DNA of 64,000 nt from Geosiphon pyriformis (taxonomy: Eukaryota > Glomeromycota > Glomeromycetes > Archaeosporales > Geosiphonaceae), in the NCBI GenBank assembly GCA_016748015.1, contig JAAOMT010000620.1, positions 483,246 through 547,245 of the forward strand. Direction: 5' to 3'. Made by a program: the position numbers and the translations under genes. Within the stretch, counting starts at the first letter, position 1, and each line of letters begins with the position of its first letter. Under the pieces are notes generated by a model that was given only the letters and a program-made list of their open reading frames with translations, searched no databases and was not told where the DNA came from. Positions 1-12,121 of the stretch are shown piece by piece.

Positions 1-110
1 TAACAAGTCTTGTTACATGTTTTTTCTCTGCCAGGCACATTATTTCAGAGTCTTTCATTAGGCAAGATCTTGTCACATGTGAGGTATGGTATGTTGTCCT
101 ACTTGTCTTG

Positions 111-302
111 TCATTTTGGTCGTCCAAATCTTTTTAGTACACAAGATCTGCAGTAGTATTTGGTGATAGTGGGCCATTTTTTATTGTCTTCAATACATGC
201 ATTCATAGTGGATAGCTTCTTTCCACAATCAACACATATTAGTCTTGGAAGTTGGTAAAATAGATTTCTTTGGTCTGAATTTATGTATCTTATTGATAAC
301 AA
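111..302 (-). pseudogene. Cys-rich (zinc-ribbon-like) segment of pol
   Basis: The 63-residue open stretch has CVDCGKK, then YYCRSC 24 residues on, a CX2C...CX2C arrangement compatible with a zinc ribbon. It follows the protease in the same orientation. The decayed copy near 9400-9540 keeps the same motif order, which supports it as part of the element rather than chance. Its role is unknown to me. Confidence 0.45.
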
Positions 303-341
303 TTGGGGCTTTTTTTCAGCTCTGTCTTTTCCTTTTTCTTC

Positions 342-1022
342 TCAGGTTGGTATTGGAGGTAGTTCAGTTTGATAATCATCTGCCCATAAAACCTGATAGG
401 TCTCAATAGTTGGTAGCAGTGGTGTGTTTTCAAATTCAATTAGGAGTTCCTTGATACATTGGGTTTTAAAGTGTCTGCATATAGCTGGAACTTGGGCATG
501 CTGTCTATTGAATGTGAGTTGAAGTTCTTGGGTGTTCCAGTCAAGAGTAACATTGGCTTTTAACAACCAATTATTTCCTACTAGAGCTTGATATTGAGTA
601 GCTTCTATGACAAGTATTTTGGTAGAGATCTGGATTCTATCAATCTTAAAGGGGAAGTTGTCAATTTCTTCTATCAGGGTTTTTGTGTTTTTATCCACCA
701 TAATAATTCAAGCAGTAGCAGCATAGTCTACTCGGTGACCTAGTTGGTCTATGAGCTGCTTCATGATTATGCTACCAGCTGATCCGCTATCCAGGATTAA
801 CTTAATGTTTATTTCTCCGACTCTGACATCAGTGTATAGGGCCTTTATTGGTTTATTCTGATTGATGGCTGCTCCACTAAAAAAGCTATGGGTGTTCAAA
901 TTATCAATGTCAAAAGAAAATATGGCAGCTAGGGTGGTGTTCTCAGTAATAGTGGCTGGTGGGATATTGTTTTTTGTTTGCTTAGAAGGTTGGGAGATTT
1001 GTTCTACATCCCTTCCTTCCAC
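342..1022 (-). pseudogene. Retropepsin-like aspartic protease of the LTR element
   Basis: The minus-strand frame carries the catalytic triad motif ILDSGSAGSIIM near 815-780, followed by the retropepsin fold region and the segment ATQYQALVGNNWLL near 605-560 that in my memory typifies protease regions of Rhizophagus Ty3-type elements. One TGA at 708-710 (after YAATA) splits it; a neighbouring family form would have Arg there, so CGA-to-TGA explains the stop. The protein would cleave Gag-Pol in the particle. Confidence 0.7.
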
Positions 1023-1099
1023 AGGTGTAGATTTATTAAAACTCTGGTCTTCTGTGAGACTAAGATAGAAAGCTTAATTCAGGTATCTGGTTGGTACTG

Positions 1100-2999
1100 G
1101 TCAAGATTGGACAGGACCGTGAGAGATTGGTCAAGACAGTCTACTGCTGGTTTGTGCCTAATTGTTGTTGGGATTTCTCCATCTCTGATTATAGTCTATA
1201 GCTTGAAGTCTGGGCTGACTGTAAGGGGGAGTTTGATAGTGGGGGATTGCTTATGTCATTGGTGGTAGTTGATAATAATTCTGGGGCAGTGGTTGAGTAT
1301 ACAGAACTTGTTGTGCATATTGGGGCAGTTGATTTTAAGGTATGGAATATTGGAATATTATGCTTTACTGATATCTTGGTTGCTGGTATTGGTTTTCTTG
1401 ATTTTGGTTCATGATCTTCTTTTTGTAGTTCTGCACAATGTGTTCAGGTTTCTGGCAGTAGTAACAGTTGTGGGGATCAGTTCTCCAGGGTTGTTGCTAT
1501 TGCTGACAGTTTTGTTGCTACAGGTATCTGTTGTTGTTATTTTCTCTCCATTGTGATAGTTGATAGGTTTCTGTAGTTCCAGCTAAGAATCCCTCAATTT
1601 TCTGAGTTAGTTTTTTACTCAATTGAGTTATCTTTGTGTTAATGTTAGAGGTTCTATTAATGGCTAAATTGATGGCTTGGGTATGGTTTGCTTCTTGTTC
1701 TATGAACTCAAAATCGTGAGCGAAAGTGATGGTGTCTTGTAAATTGGTTGGATAGCAGGGTCTTATGGATCTTAGAATACTATTTCACAATCCTTTAATA
1801 AATTGATTAAGAACTTGCACCGTGGTGTAATAGTTCTTTTTGATAGCTAATATTTGACGAAAAATTTGATTAAATCATCTGAAATAAGTAGTTACTGCTT
1901 CGTGATCTTTTTGTTTAATTATGCTGAATTGATTCTGCAATCAGATTAACGTATTGAAATCACAAAAGTATCATAGAAAGGCGAGCTTAAAGGTATTAAA
2001 GTTGGTTGGTTTTTCTACAAGGTTTTAATACCACAAGTCTGCAGTTCTGGTTAGAAAGAATGACAGTGCTTGAATAACTCTGTCATTATCCCAGTTGTTA
2101 GTGGTAATTGCTTTTTCAGCTTCCACAATTCACAAATACACGTTATCTTCTTTGCCAGAAAATTTCTCCAATTTAGTGATATCTCAGTAAGCCATGATCT
2201 AGTTAATGGATGAGGTGTCACTGATTATATTTAAAAGAATTGGTGTCTGCATATTTGAGTGTTCTCTGAGTGCTAATGCTGGTTGTTTTTCTTTGTCGCT
2301 TAAACCAATAGGTTGTAAGATAGCTGTTTTTTCCGTCAGAAGAAATGCTGATTCTACTAAATTTTGTGCTGGTGGCTGTTTCCAAGTTGATGTGTTTTCT
2401 TCTGTTTGACTGGCTGCTGGGGTAAGATTTCCAAACAGCGATTCGTATTTTTCTAGTGATTTGGTTTAACTGTGTTAATTCTAAGGGTGTGAATTTCCAG
2501 GAGTTTGTGGTGTTTCTGACTGGGTTTCCAGGGGTGAGTTGAATACAATTCTACTTTGGAATGTTTGATGGTATGATAGAGTTATTGGGAAGAGGACTCT
2601 TGGTTTCTTATTGACCATGGATTTGTCTTGGGCAGTTGTGGAATTATTGGATCCGTACTTGTATTTCTCCAGATCGGATTCTACTGGTTGTTGTACTTAA
2701 GAGAATTGTTTTGCCACATAGTGTTTAATGTCCATATCAACTATGCATAAAATTTCAGTGATTACTCAAATAGTGGTAGTTGTTGAGTACTTTAGTAAGC
2801 TTTGATGGATTTGTTTTTCAAGTTTTCCTGTGTTCATTGTGTGGCCTAACAAGCAGTTGATTTTTGTGTTGATATAGTTGCAAAAGTCACTTTCTGCAAT
2901 AGTGGTTTCTGCTGGTATTCCTAGATCTTTTTGAAAGTATTGAAATAGTGCTCTTTTATACAAAAAGTGGTCTTTTCCTATTGTTCCAATGGTCGCCAC
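1100..2999 (-). pseudogene. Retrotransposon gag, broken
   Basis: The frame opens at the ATG at 2999 (MATIGTIGKDHF), 62 bases inside the LTR. Further down a typical gag core is readable near 2175-2030: FSGKEDNVYLW, then WDNDRVIQALSFFL and TADLWY. A zinc knuckle lies near 1430-1470 as CYYCQKPEH followed by Tyr where the last Cys is expected (CX2CX4HX4Y), which is a G-to-A type loss. At least a dozen in-frame stops break the frame. Gag would form the particle that packages element RNA; this copy cannot do so. Confidence 0.7.
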
Positions 3000-3044
3000 T
3001 TTTGTGTATCTCTGGGGTGCTCTGTCTCTGTGGATTTATAACCT

Positions 3045-3058
3045 CATAGGAAGCACCA
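3045..3058 (-). other. Putative primer-binding site of the LTR element
   Basis: Two bases inside the LTR on the minus strand the sequence reads TGGTGCTTCC, the TGG that pairs with a tRNA CCA end. The same site next to the LTR at 57178 reads TGGTGCTCCC. The priming tRNA is not identified. Confidence 0.45.
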
Positions 3059-3060
3059 AA

Positions 3061-4082
3061 TGTTACAGGTAAACTTGGTGGGTATGGGAAATAGTAACGT
3101 TTAGTGCTCTCAATTATTGATAATACATCTTCTGTGTAATTCTGTTGGCTTAGTCTTGATTATCAGTTTCTGAAAGTCTATTCCTGGATGTGATTTTACC
3201 TATTGAGTTCTTTGGTTATAAGGCACAAAGTTTGTCTTTTGTCGATTGCAACATTTTCCGTAAATGTGAGCTTTTTTCTTTGAGCTAATAAGCACAGTCA
3301 TTAGGATCTGGCGTTGTCTTTTTGCTTTTTTGGTAAGCTAACAAGATAATGTTAATATTCAAAACTTAGGAAAAGTTTCCCTTTTTTACCAGGCTATCAT
3401 GAAGTTTATTCTCAGATAGTCAATTTTACTATGTTGTTGCTCCACAAAAGATAAGAAAAAAAAAAGAAAAAAAAAAGAAAAAAAAGATAAATTAGTATTG
3501 TCAATCGCCATAATCAAGAGCAATTGGTCCAAATCGTTAATTGTTTGAGACGGTTATGCTAAGAGCATCTGTCCTAAAATAAAGATATGAAACAAGAGTT
3601 AATTCATGTAAATTCCACAAAGTTTGAGAACATGAATTCATGATTCTGATTTCTTTAATAATTGGTTTATTTTAGAAGATAAAATAGGGAAAATAATAAA
3701 TGATGAATAGGTAAGGAAATTTGATTCTTGTCTAGAGATTTGTATCTATCTGTCCCTTTTTCTATCTTCTACTACTACTTGTTTTTATACATTCTTTTGG
3801 TTTTACAGAATTGCTTTCAATTGTCTCGCTATCGCTAGCTATTGCTTTGTTATTTCTGTTATTACTTTGTTTTTCTATGTTATTGCTAGTTATTCTATGT
3901 TATAACACATTATCTGATATTATTACATGTTATTCTGTATTATCCTGCATTATAACATGTTATTCTATGTTATAATGCATTATCTAATATTATTGTGCAT
4001 TATTCTGTATTATGTCACATTTTGGTCATATTTTGGTGATGTTTCTTCATAACTTTAAATCAGTTTTTCTACTTGGGTAACA
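3061..4082 (-). repeat. LTR of the left-edge Ty3-type element
   Basis: The 1022-bp repeat begins TGTTAC and ends GTAACA, a perfect 6-bp terminal inverted repeat as expected for LTRs. The same ends and most of the body recur at 54856-55780 and 57178-58113. It carries an A-rich tract near 3460-3490, in the same place as the A-rich tracts of the other two copies, and a run of TTATTC-like repeats around 3890-4020. The partner LTR is outside the window, so target duplication cannot be tested; the five bases after it are ATGCT. Confidence 0.85.
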
Positions 4083-6385
4083 ATGCTAAAAAAAGTGTTT
4101 CTATTTTTTATTCTGTTGCTTTTGGTGATAAATCATAAATGCAAGTGGTTTTGTTTACTGTTTTTTTTAATAATACTTGTTTTGGTTTTGGTTTTTTTTT
4201 TTTTAATATTTTACATATTAAAAAAAATATCTTGGTTGGCCAAGACAATTTATTCATTATAGTTTATTTAACTTCTTTAGAACATTTCTTAGATTTTTTG
4301 CTAATTAAGTATTAAAAATTGTGTAAAAATTAAGTATTGTAAATCTGGTGTTCTTGGCATCTGTTTTTTAATCTTTTTTTTAGCTGTTTCTGTATTATTA
4401 GATTTAAATTTGGTTTGAATATAATTTTGAAAAAACTTACAAATGTTATCTGTTTTTTTCTTTTAGTTATAGAGAATAAGACTTTAGGTTTAGGTCTAAG
4501 TAATTAAAAAATTTTAATTACTAAAGTAGATAGCTTAAAATTAAAAATAATAGTTCTTAAGAGTTTAATTAATTCAGTTTTGACAAAATTGAATTAGTTA
4601 TGCTTTGACTTAAAATTTTTAATGCTTTTTTTATCTCAATAACTGATTTAGTATAAAAGTTTGCTATATGCAATGTTTAAAGTTAGAGTTTCAATATTCA
4701 GTTTGGTTTGGTTCAAATTCAATTAAATTATCAAACTAAACTAAACTTGAACAGAAAATTTGGCTAAATTTTGAATTCAAACTTGAACCAAACTTAAAAT
4801 TACTAAACTTGAACTGAATCCAAACACATATAACAAGTCTGGTTCAAGTTTGGTTTAAAGTTTATGAACATGTTTAGGTTCAACTATTAAAAATATTATA
4901 TAATACTATATTATCATTTAATTTTCTTTTCAATAGTTCTTGTATTTATAATTAAAAACATTGGACATTTTGTCTTTTTTTATGATATTTTTCTGTTGTA
5001 ATATATATTGTTTAGTAAGAAGTCTTTAAATAGTGCTATAAGAGTTTAATAGTGTTTATAATTCTACAAAAAAATAGTTTATGTACATATTTTAAAACTA
5101 TACATTTAGCTGTTTTTTTTTTATCTACTCAAATTTATTAAAATAGTTTTATACTTTATTTTAAAAGCTATATTTACCAAATATATTAATATTTAGACTA
5201 TTTGAATTATTAAATTCTATTATTTTGGATTTTGAATTTTTAATAATATTAGATAATACTAACAATAAATTTATTTTGGTAAGTTAGAAAGTAAAATTAT
5301 TATATATGCATAGTTTTATAAATCTTTTTAACTAATCATAGTAATTAAACAAAATAATAATTAATGAATAAGTAATACAAATTATATATTTTTTTAATTT
5401 CATTAAACTTAAACAAGTTCATAAACTTTAAACCAGACTTGAACTAAATTTACATTTGTCAAAAAAGTTTAATGCTAAACTCAAACCAAACTTTGAAAAA
5501 TTGGTTTAGTTTAAGTTTGATTTATAATTCAAACTAAATTTGAACAACACTTAAAGTTTGGTTTAGTTTAGTTTGATTGAAACCCTATTCAAAATATTAA
5601 TGTTTTTATAAAACAGAAAGATATTATTTATTAATATACAAATTTGGGTAATATAGTCTTTATTGTTATAAAAACAAAATTAAGATCTAATATTAAGCTA
5701 TAAATTGTAAATAAGTTTAATAAAGTGTAGATTTTTATGTTTGGTTTGGATAAAAGTTTTTTTAATACTAAAGTGGCTATTATTATAAACAATTTTCTGG
5801 TTTGATATGTTTCTAAAGTAAAAAAAGTTTCTAATTATGTTATTTTAATGTAACTTTTTTTTAAAAGCAAACTTTCAATTATGGTTTTGGGTTTGTATAT
5901 TGGTGCTTTTACTAAAACTAAATTTAATTAGACTTCGGAAATCAACTTTTTTATTATTAAAGTAGTTAACTTTAGCATTTTTGTAGTTATAAATAGAGAT
6001 TTTAACAAAAATGGATTTAAGAAAAGTGCAATTTTTAAGTTTTGTTTGGATTTAAATTTGGTCAATTCATTTAATAAGCATCTATTGATTAAAACTTCTA
6101 TTTAAAACAACTCAAAAAGTTTTAAAAAAGTCATAAATTATATTTTTGTAAGTAAAAATTTGCTTTTTATAGTTGCTAATTATGAAGTTGAATCTATATC
6201 CGACTTTTTTAATACTAATTACAAGATAGTTTTAGTTTTGGTTGGTTTGAATGATTTATTAGATGCCCATTTAAATAGTATATACAAACAAGTTAAAAAA
6301 AATTGGTGGAAATTTAAAATCAAAAATGCAAATAGTACCAAGTAGATATAATTTAAAAAATGCTTTTTTATTAAGTATTATTACT
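4083..6385 (+). pseudogene. Decayed LINE fragment (ORF1 C-terminus and endonuclease)
   Basis: Translated with stops ignored, the plus strand matches the LINEs in the right half of the window. 4084-4200 reads AKKSVSIF...AFGDKS (LINE E: AKKNVFIS...AFGGKS). 4490-4640 follows the end of LINE E ORF1. 4660-4683 plus 5588-6350 gives the endonuclease: the CNVRG start, KQKDII, an FGLDK segment, NRDFNKNG (GDFNENG in LINE D) and FFNTNYK (FFDTNHK in LINE D). The left end is cut by the LTR element at 4082/4083 and the middle by the MITE at 4684-5587. Differences from intact copies are mostly transitions toward A/T. No reverse transcriptase part is recognisable beyond 6385. Confidence 0.8.
4684..5587. mobile_element. 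hAT-like MITE / foldback element, 904 bp
   Basis: The ends are inverted repeats: TAGAGTTTCAAT at 4684 and the reverse complement of TAGGGTTTCAAT at 5587. Inverted similarity extends about 190-200 bp inward on each side (4684-4885 against 5400-5587), for example GTTTAAAGTTTATGAAC in the left arm against GTTCATAAACTTTAAAC in the right arm. The middle (4890-5400) is AT-rich and non-coding, so the element has no transposase. It is flanked by TTTAAAGT (4676-4683) and TTCAAAAT (5588-5595), an 8-bp target duplication with two transition differences. Length of duplication and the TAGGG-type end suggest the hAT superfamily; that is inference. Confidence 0.8.
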
Positions 6386-6509
6386 TATAAAAATTAGGAT
6401 TATAATAATAAATAAAATGGCCAATTAAAATAGCCATAATAAAAAAAAAATTTCAGAATTCCAGAATTTCAGAATTTTTTTCAAAGAAATTGAAAGATTT
6501 TAAGAAATT

Positions 6510-7188
6510 TTATATAACATAAATTATGTATATATAGCAAGAATATTAAAAGCAGAAAAAGTAATTCCAGAAAAATTCAATAAAATAGATAAAATTCAAT
6601 AGAGTTCAAAATAACAATATTTTTTTCTTTAAAAAAAAGTTTTTTATAACTTGAAATAAAATTATTCTCATATCAATAAAATTATTTATTATTATTCAAT
6701 CTATATTATTATTACTTGATTAAAAAAATATTAATCCATTCCACTCTATCAACACTTTATGTTAATAAAATCCAATACTTAACTACACTAAATCAATAAC
6801 TTTTAATTATGATTATTAATAAAATACTAATTTTTTCTTTTTTTTTCTTTTTTTTTTGTTTTATTTCTTTATTATTTACTAATTAATTAAAAAAATTAAG
6901 CACTAAGTATTTGATGTCAAAAATAGCCTGGTAAAAGATCTGAAAACAAGGATAGAAATTTAAAGATAGCTTACCAGAAAGATACAACTGCCAAAATAAA
7001 CTGGCCACCATATTAAAAAAAGAAATTTACAAAAGAAACCATTAATTAAATTTCTGTTTATTATATAAAAGACTTAACCAAAATCTTCAAACTCTAAAAT
7101 CTTTAGAAATTACCAATATTCTTAGCTATTAAACACCAAATTATGAGTTTGTTATTTGTTTTAACACTCTAAATAATCATTTGTAATA
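6510..7188. repeat. LTR-like direct repeat, copy 1
   Basis: This block of about 680 bp is repeated immediately downstream. Shared landmarks include AATATTAAAAGCA near 6540, TAACTTGAAAT, a CT-rich/poly-T tract near 6830, AACTGGCCACCATATT near 7000 and AATAATCATTTGTAA at the end. Both copies end with GTTATTTGTT(T/C)TAACA(C) followed by that last box. It may be a pair of adjoining LTRs from an element that lost its interior, or a tandem duplication. No coding sequence is seen. Confidence 0.6.
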
Positions 7189-7870
7189 TTGTATAATAAA
7201 AATTATATATATATAATAAGAGTATTAAAAGCAAAAAAGACAGATAAGTTTAGAATAACAATATTTCTTTCTTCAAAAAATAGTTTTCTATAACTTGAAA
7301 TGAAATTATACTGATATCAATAAACTTATTTATTATTATTTAATCTATATTATTATTACTTAATTAAAAAATATTAATCAATTTTCTACTATTAATACTT
7401 TATATTAATAAAAACCAATACTTAATCACACTAGACTAATAGTTTTTAATTATGGCTATTGATAAAATACCAATTTATTTATTTTATTATTTTATTTTAT
7501 TTTATTTTTATTGTTTTTTTATTTTTTTTATTTTATTTTTTTTATTTTCTTTGTTGTTTTCTAATTGATTAAAAAAATTAAGTACTAAGTAATTGACATT
7601 AAGAATAACCTGATAAAAACTTAAGAACAAAAGTAGAAATTTAAAAATAGCTTACTAGAAAAACATAACTGTTAGAATAAACTGGCCACTATATTAAAAA
7701 AAGAAATTCACAAAAGAAAACCATTAATTGAATCTTTATTTATTATACAAAAGACTCAACAAAAATTTTCAGACTTTAAAATCTTTAAAAGTTATTAATA
7801 TTAATAGCTATTAAGTTCCAAATTACAGATTTGTTATTTGTTCTAACACCTTAAATAATCATTTGTAACA
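7182..7870. repeat. LTR-like direct repeat, copy 2
   Basis: Second copy of the unit at 6510-7188, starting TGTAATATTG and ending TTTGTAACA, which gives TG...CA borders of the LTR type. It is as decayed as copy 1. The poly-T stretch near 7480-7550 is longer than in copy 1. Nothing separates the two copies. Confidence 0.6.
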
Positions 7871-8380
7871 GTAAATATATTAGCATATTTAATAATTAAC
7901 TATTTTAATTGTTTTTGTTGTTGGGGTTTCAAAAGATTTATGTTGATTCAAAAAAGTTTTTCTTTAATAAAATAGTAGTTTTTAGTAATAGACAAAATAT
8001 TTAAGTTTAGAAAAAGAATGTGTTTCACAATTTCAATAAAATTAGAGACAATTTAAAAAGTTTTATTCTGGAAGATATTATTATGTATAATTCTAATTTC
8101 TAATCTATTTAAATAAAATGATGAGTGTTTATAAAAATTATAAAATATAACTCAGAATTTTTTTATTTTTTTTGGCATATAATATTTGAAATTAAGATTT
8201 TGTTTTTTAAAAAAATCTGTTTATTTAATTCAAAAATTTGTTAAGTGGTGGTTAATTTTGAATAAGTGTAAATTTGGTATTTTTTTTTAAAAGATAAAAT
8301 AATAATTAGTTAAAAAAGTTGAAAATTTGGTAAGATTTATTTTGTGTATTGAGAACTATGTTTATTGAATTTTTAAACCA
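7871..8380. other. AT-rich stretch without recognisable gene
   Basis: No open frame, RNA gene or clear repeat is seen. It may hold the unrecognisable 3' part of the decayed Ty3-type copy that follows. Confidence 0.5.
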
Positions 8381-11300
8381 TTTAATTGAACCAAAATTTT
8401 GAGTTCTTCTATTGGTTTTGCCTAATTGTTCTCTTTGATTGACTGGTTGTAAATTCAAAATGTTAATTAGAAATAAGTAAATTGCCTAGACAATTTTTTC
8501 AGCATGTTCAATCCTAAATGGTTTTTTATTTTCATTTTGTAGCATGATTATAATGTTTCTAGTGTATTCTGTATCTATAACTCCTTTTTTAGTATTGATT
8601 TCTTTATTGACCAAAGATAATTAAGAAACAATTTAGATCATTGTTTCTGGTGGTATTTTAAGAGCAATTTTAAAGTTGATCTTTGTTAAGAACTTGAATT
8701 GAAAAATCAAGATATTTTTTTCTGAATATTATAAGTCATATCTTGTATCAATTTTATAAGCTTTTTTTGGCTTGATTTTTTGACTATTATTGTTAAAATA
8801 CTTGAGTTGCATGGCAGGCTAATTTTCAGTAAAATAGATTAAAATTATTGCAATTTTTTTTTCTGGCTTAAGTTTTCTAAATTTGATTTTGTATTTATTA
8901 TTTTTACTAACCAAAGAGCTAAAAACATAGTATTTCAGACACTATTGGTTGTCATTAAGCATAGAATATTTTTTGTACAATTGAATATTTATTTGCTCTA
9001 ATTGGTGAATTTAAGCTTTTTTGGTCAAGTAAGTATAACCTGTAATTTGATAGTATACTTCTACTTTATTTTTATAGTTGTATCTGACAATTTCAAAAAT
9101 GTATTCAATATATTCAGCTTTTTTCATTTGACAAACATCTTTTTGAATTTCTTTATTGATTAGAATTATGGCCAATTTATAGATTATTTTTATATTATGT
9201 AAATAATAATAAAGTTTGTTTAGAACATTGTTATATGCTGCATTAAAAAAGATTTTTTTATGAACTTTTTCTGTAATTAATAGGACATATTAGCAGGTCT
9301 AATCACAAACTTTTTCTTTTATCACAATATTAATTTAGTTGTATTCTTTTGATAATAGTTTTCTATATATGAAACAAGAAGTATTGTTTTATTTTTTACT
9401 TTATTTGAAGTATCCAAATTGTTCTTGGTAACAGATCTTACAGTTATAATAAGTACATATCTCATATTTTTCTTTTGGTAATATACAAACTTCCATTAAT
9501 GAAAGCTTTTTGTTGCAATCTTTATATTTAAGTAGAATATAAGATAGTTGTTTTTATAATTCTGATTTGAAATACTGAATTTTGTTCTAACTACTAGTTT
9601 TTTTGAAAAATTTTTATTCTGTTTTTTCAGTTTAATTGGGTGTTGATTCAAAAGTCATATAAGTTTTGGTAATTACCATTTTTTTTTCTCTTCAAATTCG
9701 AATACAAGGACTTTTTCTAACTATTTATTAAAAATATTACAAATAGTAAGTACTTTATATTGTCTTTGGTATAAAATTTTGAGTTTTTGGGTTTCTTAAT
9801 CTAAGTTTGCATTGGCTTTAAGAAACCAATCATTTTTAAAAAAAGCTTGGTACTAAGATGTATCTATGACAAAAACTTTAATTAGAATAATAATTCTATT
9901 GATTATAAATAAAAAATTGTTAATTTTTTTAACTGAAGTTTTTTTTATACTATTAACTATAACAATAACTGTTTGGACAGATCTATTTATATTTTATTTA
10001 AGCTGTTGTATTAACTAATAAGTAATAATGTTTTTGGTAGATTTATTGTTTAAAATTAATTAAATTGGTTTTTTTTTAATTTTAACTTCAATATATATTG
10101 CTGTAATTGCTTTTTGTTCTATAATTGCTATATTACTAAGTAAAAATAGTGATTCATTAGCTTTGAATTCGAATGGAAAAATATTGGAAAGATTGGCATT
10201 TTGGATAATTTAAACTGGTAGAATAGTATTATTGAAAGAGTTTTGTTTTAAGACTGTAGTTTTATCTTTAAAAAGTACAGTTTGCTAAAAATCCAATTTT
10301 TTTAATATTATGAAATAGCTAGATGTGTATAATAATAGTTGGGTTTTTGTTGAACTGGATTTTGGAAAACTAATTGGTTATTAGAATTAAATCTATTATT
10401 GTTTATTGTAAATTGGTTTTGAAATATAAATTGGTTTTGCTAAACCAATCTTCAGACAGATACTTAATATTGTTGAACTGATAAATATTGTTGTTGAATA
10501 AATTGAAAAGCAGATAAATAATAATTGTTTTAATATTGAGATTTTGGTGGATAATAAATTGGTAGTAAAAATTAGTAGTAGAATTGCTAAAGTTGGGAAT
10601 AACATTAATTATTCTTTAATTGTTAATCTCTTTGTATCTTTTGGCAATCTTGTTTTCAGTGTTCTAGAATTTTACAATAGTGATAGCTTTGAAATTGGTT
10701 GTTTGATAATAATAAGTAGTTATTTTAATTGTATCTTTGGAGTGGCTAATATCTTTATTGTTACTGTTATTGTTAATTGATAAAATAAGTTTCAAATTTT
10801 TTTATAAGTTGATTAATTTTTTTTTTAGCTGCTAAGCTGGTTTTGCCAATTGCAAGTTTGACAAGTTTGGTATAATTTGCTTCTTATATTGCTATTTTGT
10901 AGTTTTTTACATGTTAAATGACTATAGCTAAGTCTGCTGAAACATAAAAACAAACTTTCTTGATTAATTTATCTTTTAATTTGGCTATAAATTAGTCCAA
11001 AAATTGAGCATTGAAGTAATATTTATTGGTTTCTAATTGTCAAATTTGTCAGAAAAGTTTGTTAAAATTTTCAAAATAGATTATTATAAATTTAGAAAGT
11101 TCTTGTTTAATGTTTTGAAATCAGTTTTGAAAAATAATAGAGATGTTGTTGTTAGTAAATTGTTTCAAAAAAGCATTTTTGAATGTTTGTCAAATTTTAA
11201 AGAGTGTGTCTAAGTTTTTAAACTATTCACTTGCAGTTTTTTAAAAAAAATAAGAAATTGCTTTTAATATTTTTGTTGTATTCTATTTATTCATATCTCT

Positions 11301-12121
11301 TGCTTTTATGATTTTATCAAGCCATTTTTGTGGGCTGGTGTCTATATTTTTTCTAATAAATTCAGTAATTTTTGCAATGTAGATGGTTATTATGTCTTCA
11401 ATATCTTTGTTTTTAATGGGTTTTTTTTTTCAAATTTAAAAACATTTTTATTATTATTAAAGTAATTATTCTGGTTTTTACTAAAAAATTAAAAAAATTA
11501 ATACTAGTAAATATTGGTTTTGGCTGTCATGTTGGGCTTTTTAATAAAGTAAAGTTTTTTGGTCTTGAAAATTAAATAAAAAGTAAATTAGGTATTTGTA
11601 ATTGAACAAATAAAATTAGAAATAATGTAATAAAAAATAGTAATTTAATACTGGTTTTTTGTTTAGGTGTTTACAAGTATTTGGCAGTTTTTTTTGGTAC
11701 ATTGTAAGTTGTTTTCTTTTGTTGATATTTTTAGGCTCTGATTTTATGCCTAAAAAAAATTTGGATTATACTAGGTATTTTTTTTTACAATATTAGATGA
11801 TATTAAAGTTAAGTTCTTAAAAGTAAGTATTAAGTGTTTTACTATTAAAGTTTTCTGTTTTTAAGTAAAAATAGTGTAGTAAATTTTTGTAAATATTGTT
11901 TTTGACTTCTGAAATATTATAATTTTTAAAAAAATAATTGTTAATACAGTTTTTAATATATTAGTATAATAATTTCTTAAAAACTTTAATTTTATTTTGA
12001 ATGTTAAATATTTTCTTACAGTAAATGTAAATTAATTGATAGTATTCTAAAGTTATTATGTTAGATGTTATTGTTATTTTGAAGTTGTTATTGCTGTGTT
12101 ATTTTTATAGAAAACACCAAA
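8380..12121 (-). mobile_element. Very decayed second Ty3-type copy
   Basis: Base-by-base similarity to the left-edge element survives in the same order on the minus strand. 9400-9540 matches the Cys-rich segment (111-302). 9780-9960 matches the protease end (520-680), for example the box around ATTGGCTTTAAGAAACCAATCA. 10860-10930 and 11100-11340 match the gag region (1690-1750 and 1975-2180). At 12110-12127 ACACCAAATATTAC lines up with the primer-site/LTR border GCACCAAATGTTAC. Nearly every difference is toward A or T and no frame longer than about 80 codons remains. The left limit and any LTR are not resolvable by eye. Confidence 0.6.

Larger units (their letters stand above)
1..4082 (-). 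mobile_element. Ty3-type LTR retrotransposon, 5' part, running off the left edge
   Basis: Minus-strand order is LTR (4082 to 3061), a tRNA-primer-like site, gag, CCHC knuckle, aspartic protease and a Cys-rich segment, after which the element leaves the window. Reverse transcriptase and integrase would lie beyond position 1. Gag and protease are interrupted by stops, many explained by CAA/CAG-to-TAA/TAG or CGA-to-TGA changes, so this copy is inactive. Past 4082 an old LINE reading frame starts at once, so the element inserted into that LINE. The LTR and adjoining leader match those of the element at 54856-58113, so both are one family. Family assignment (Ty3-like) rests on the gag and retropepsin types and on my memory of similar elements in Rhizophagus; without pol it is not proven. 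Confidence 0.8.

Noticed and set aside
862-1556. Plus-strand open frames over the left-edge element
   Set aside because: They oppose the gag-protease frame and give hydrophobic Leu/Val-rich translations of an antisense strand; no motif.
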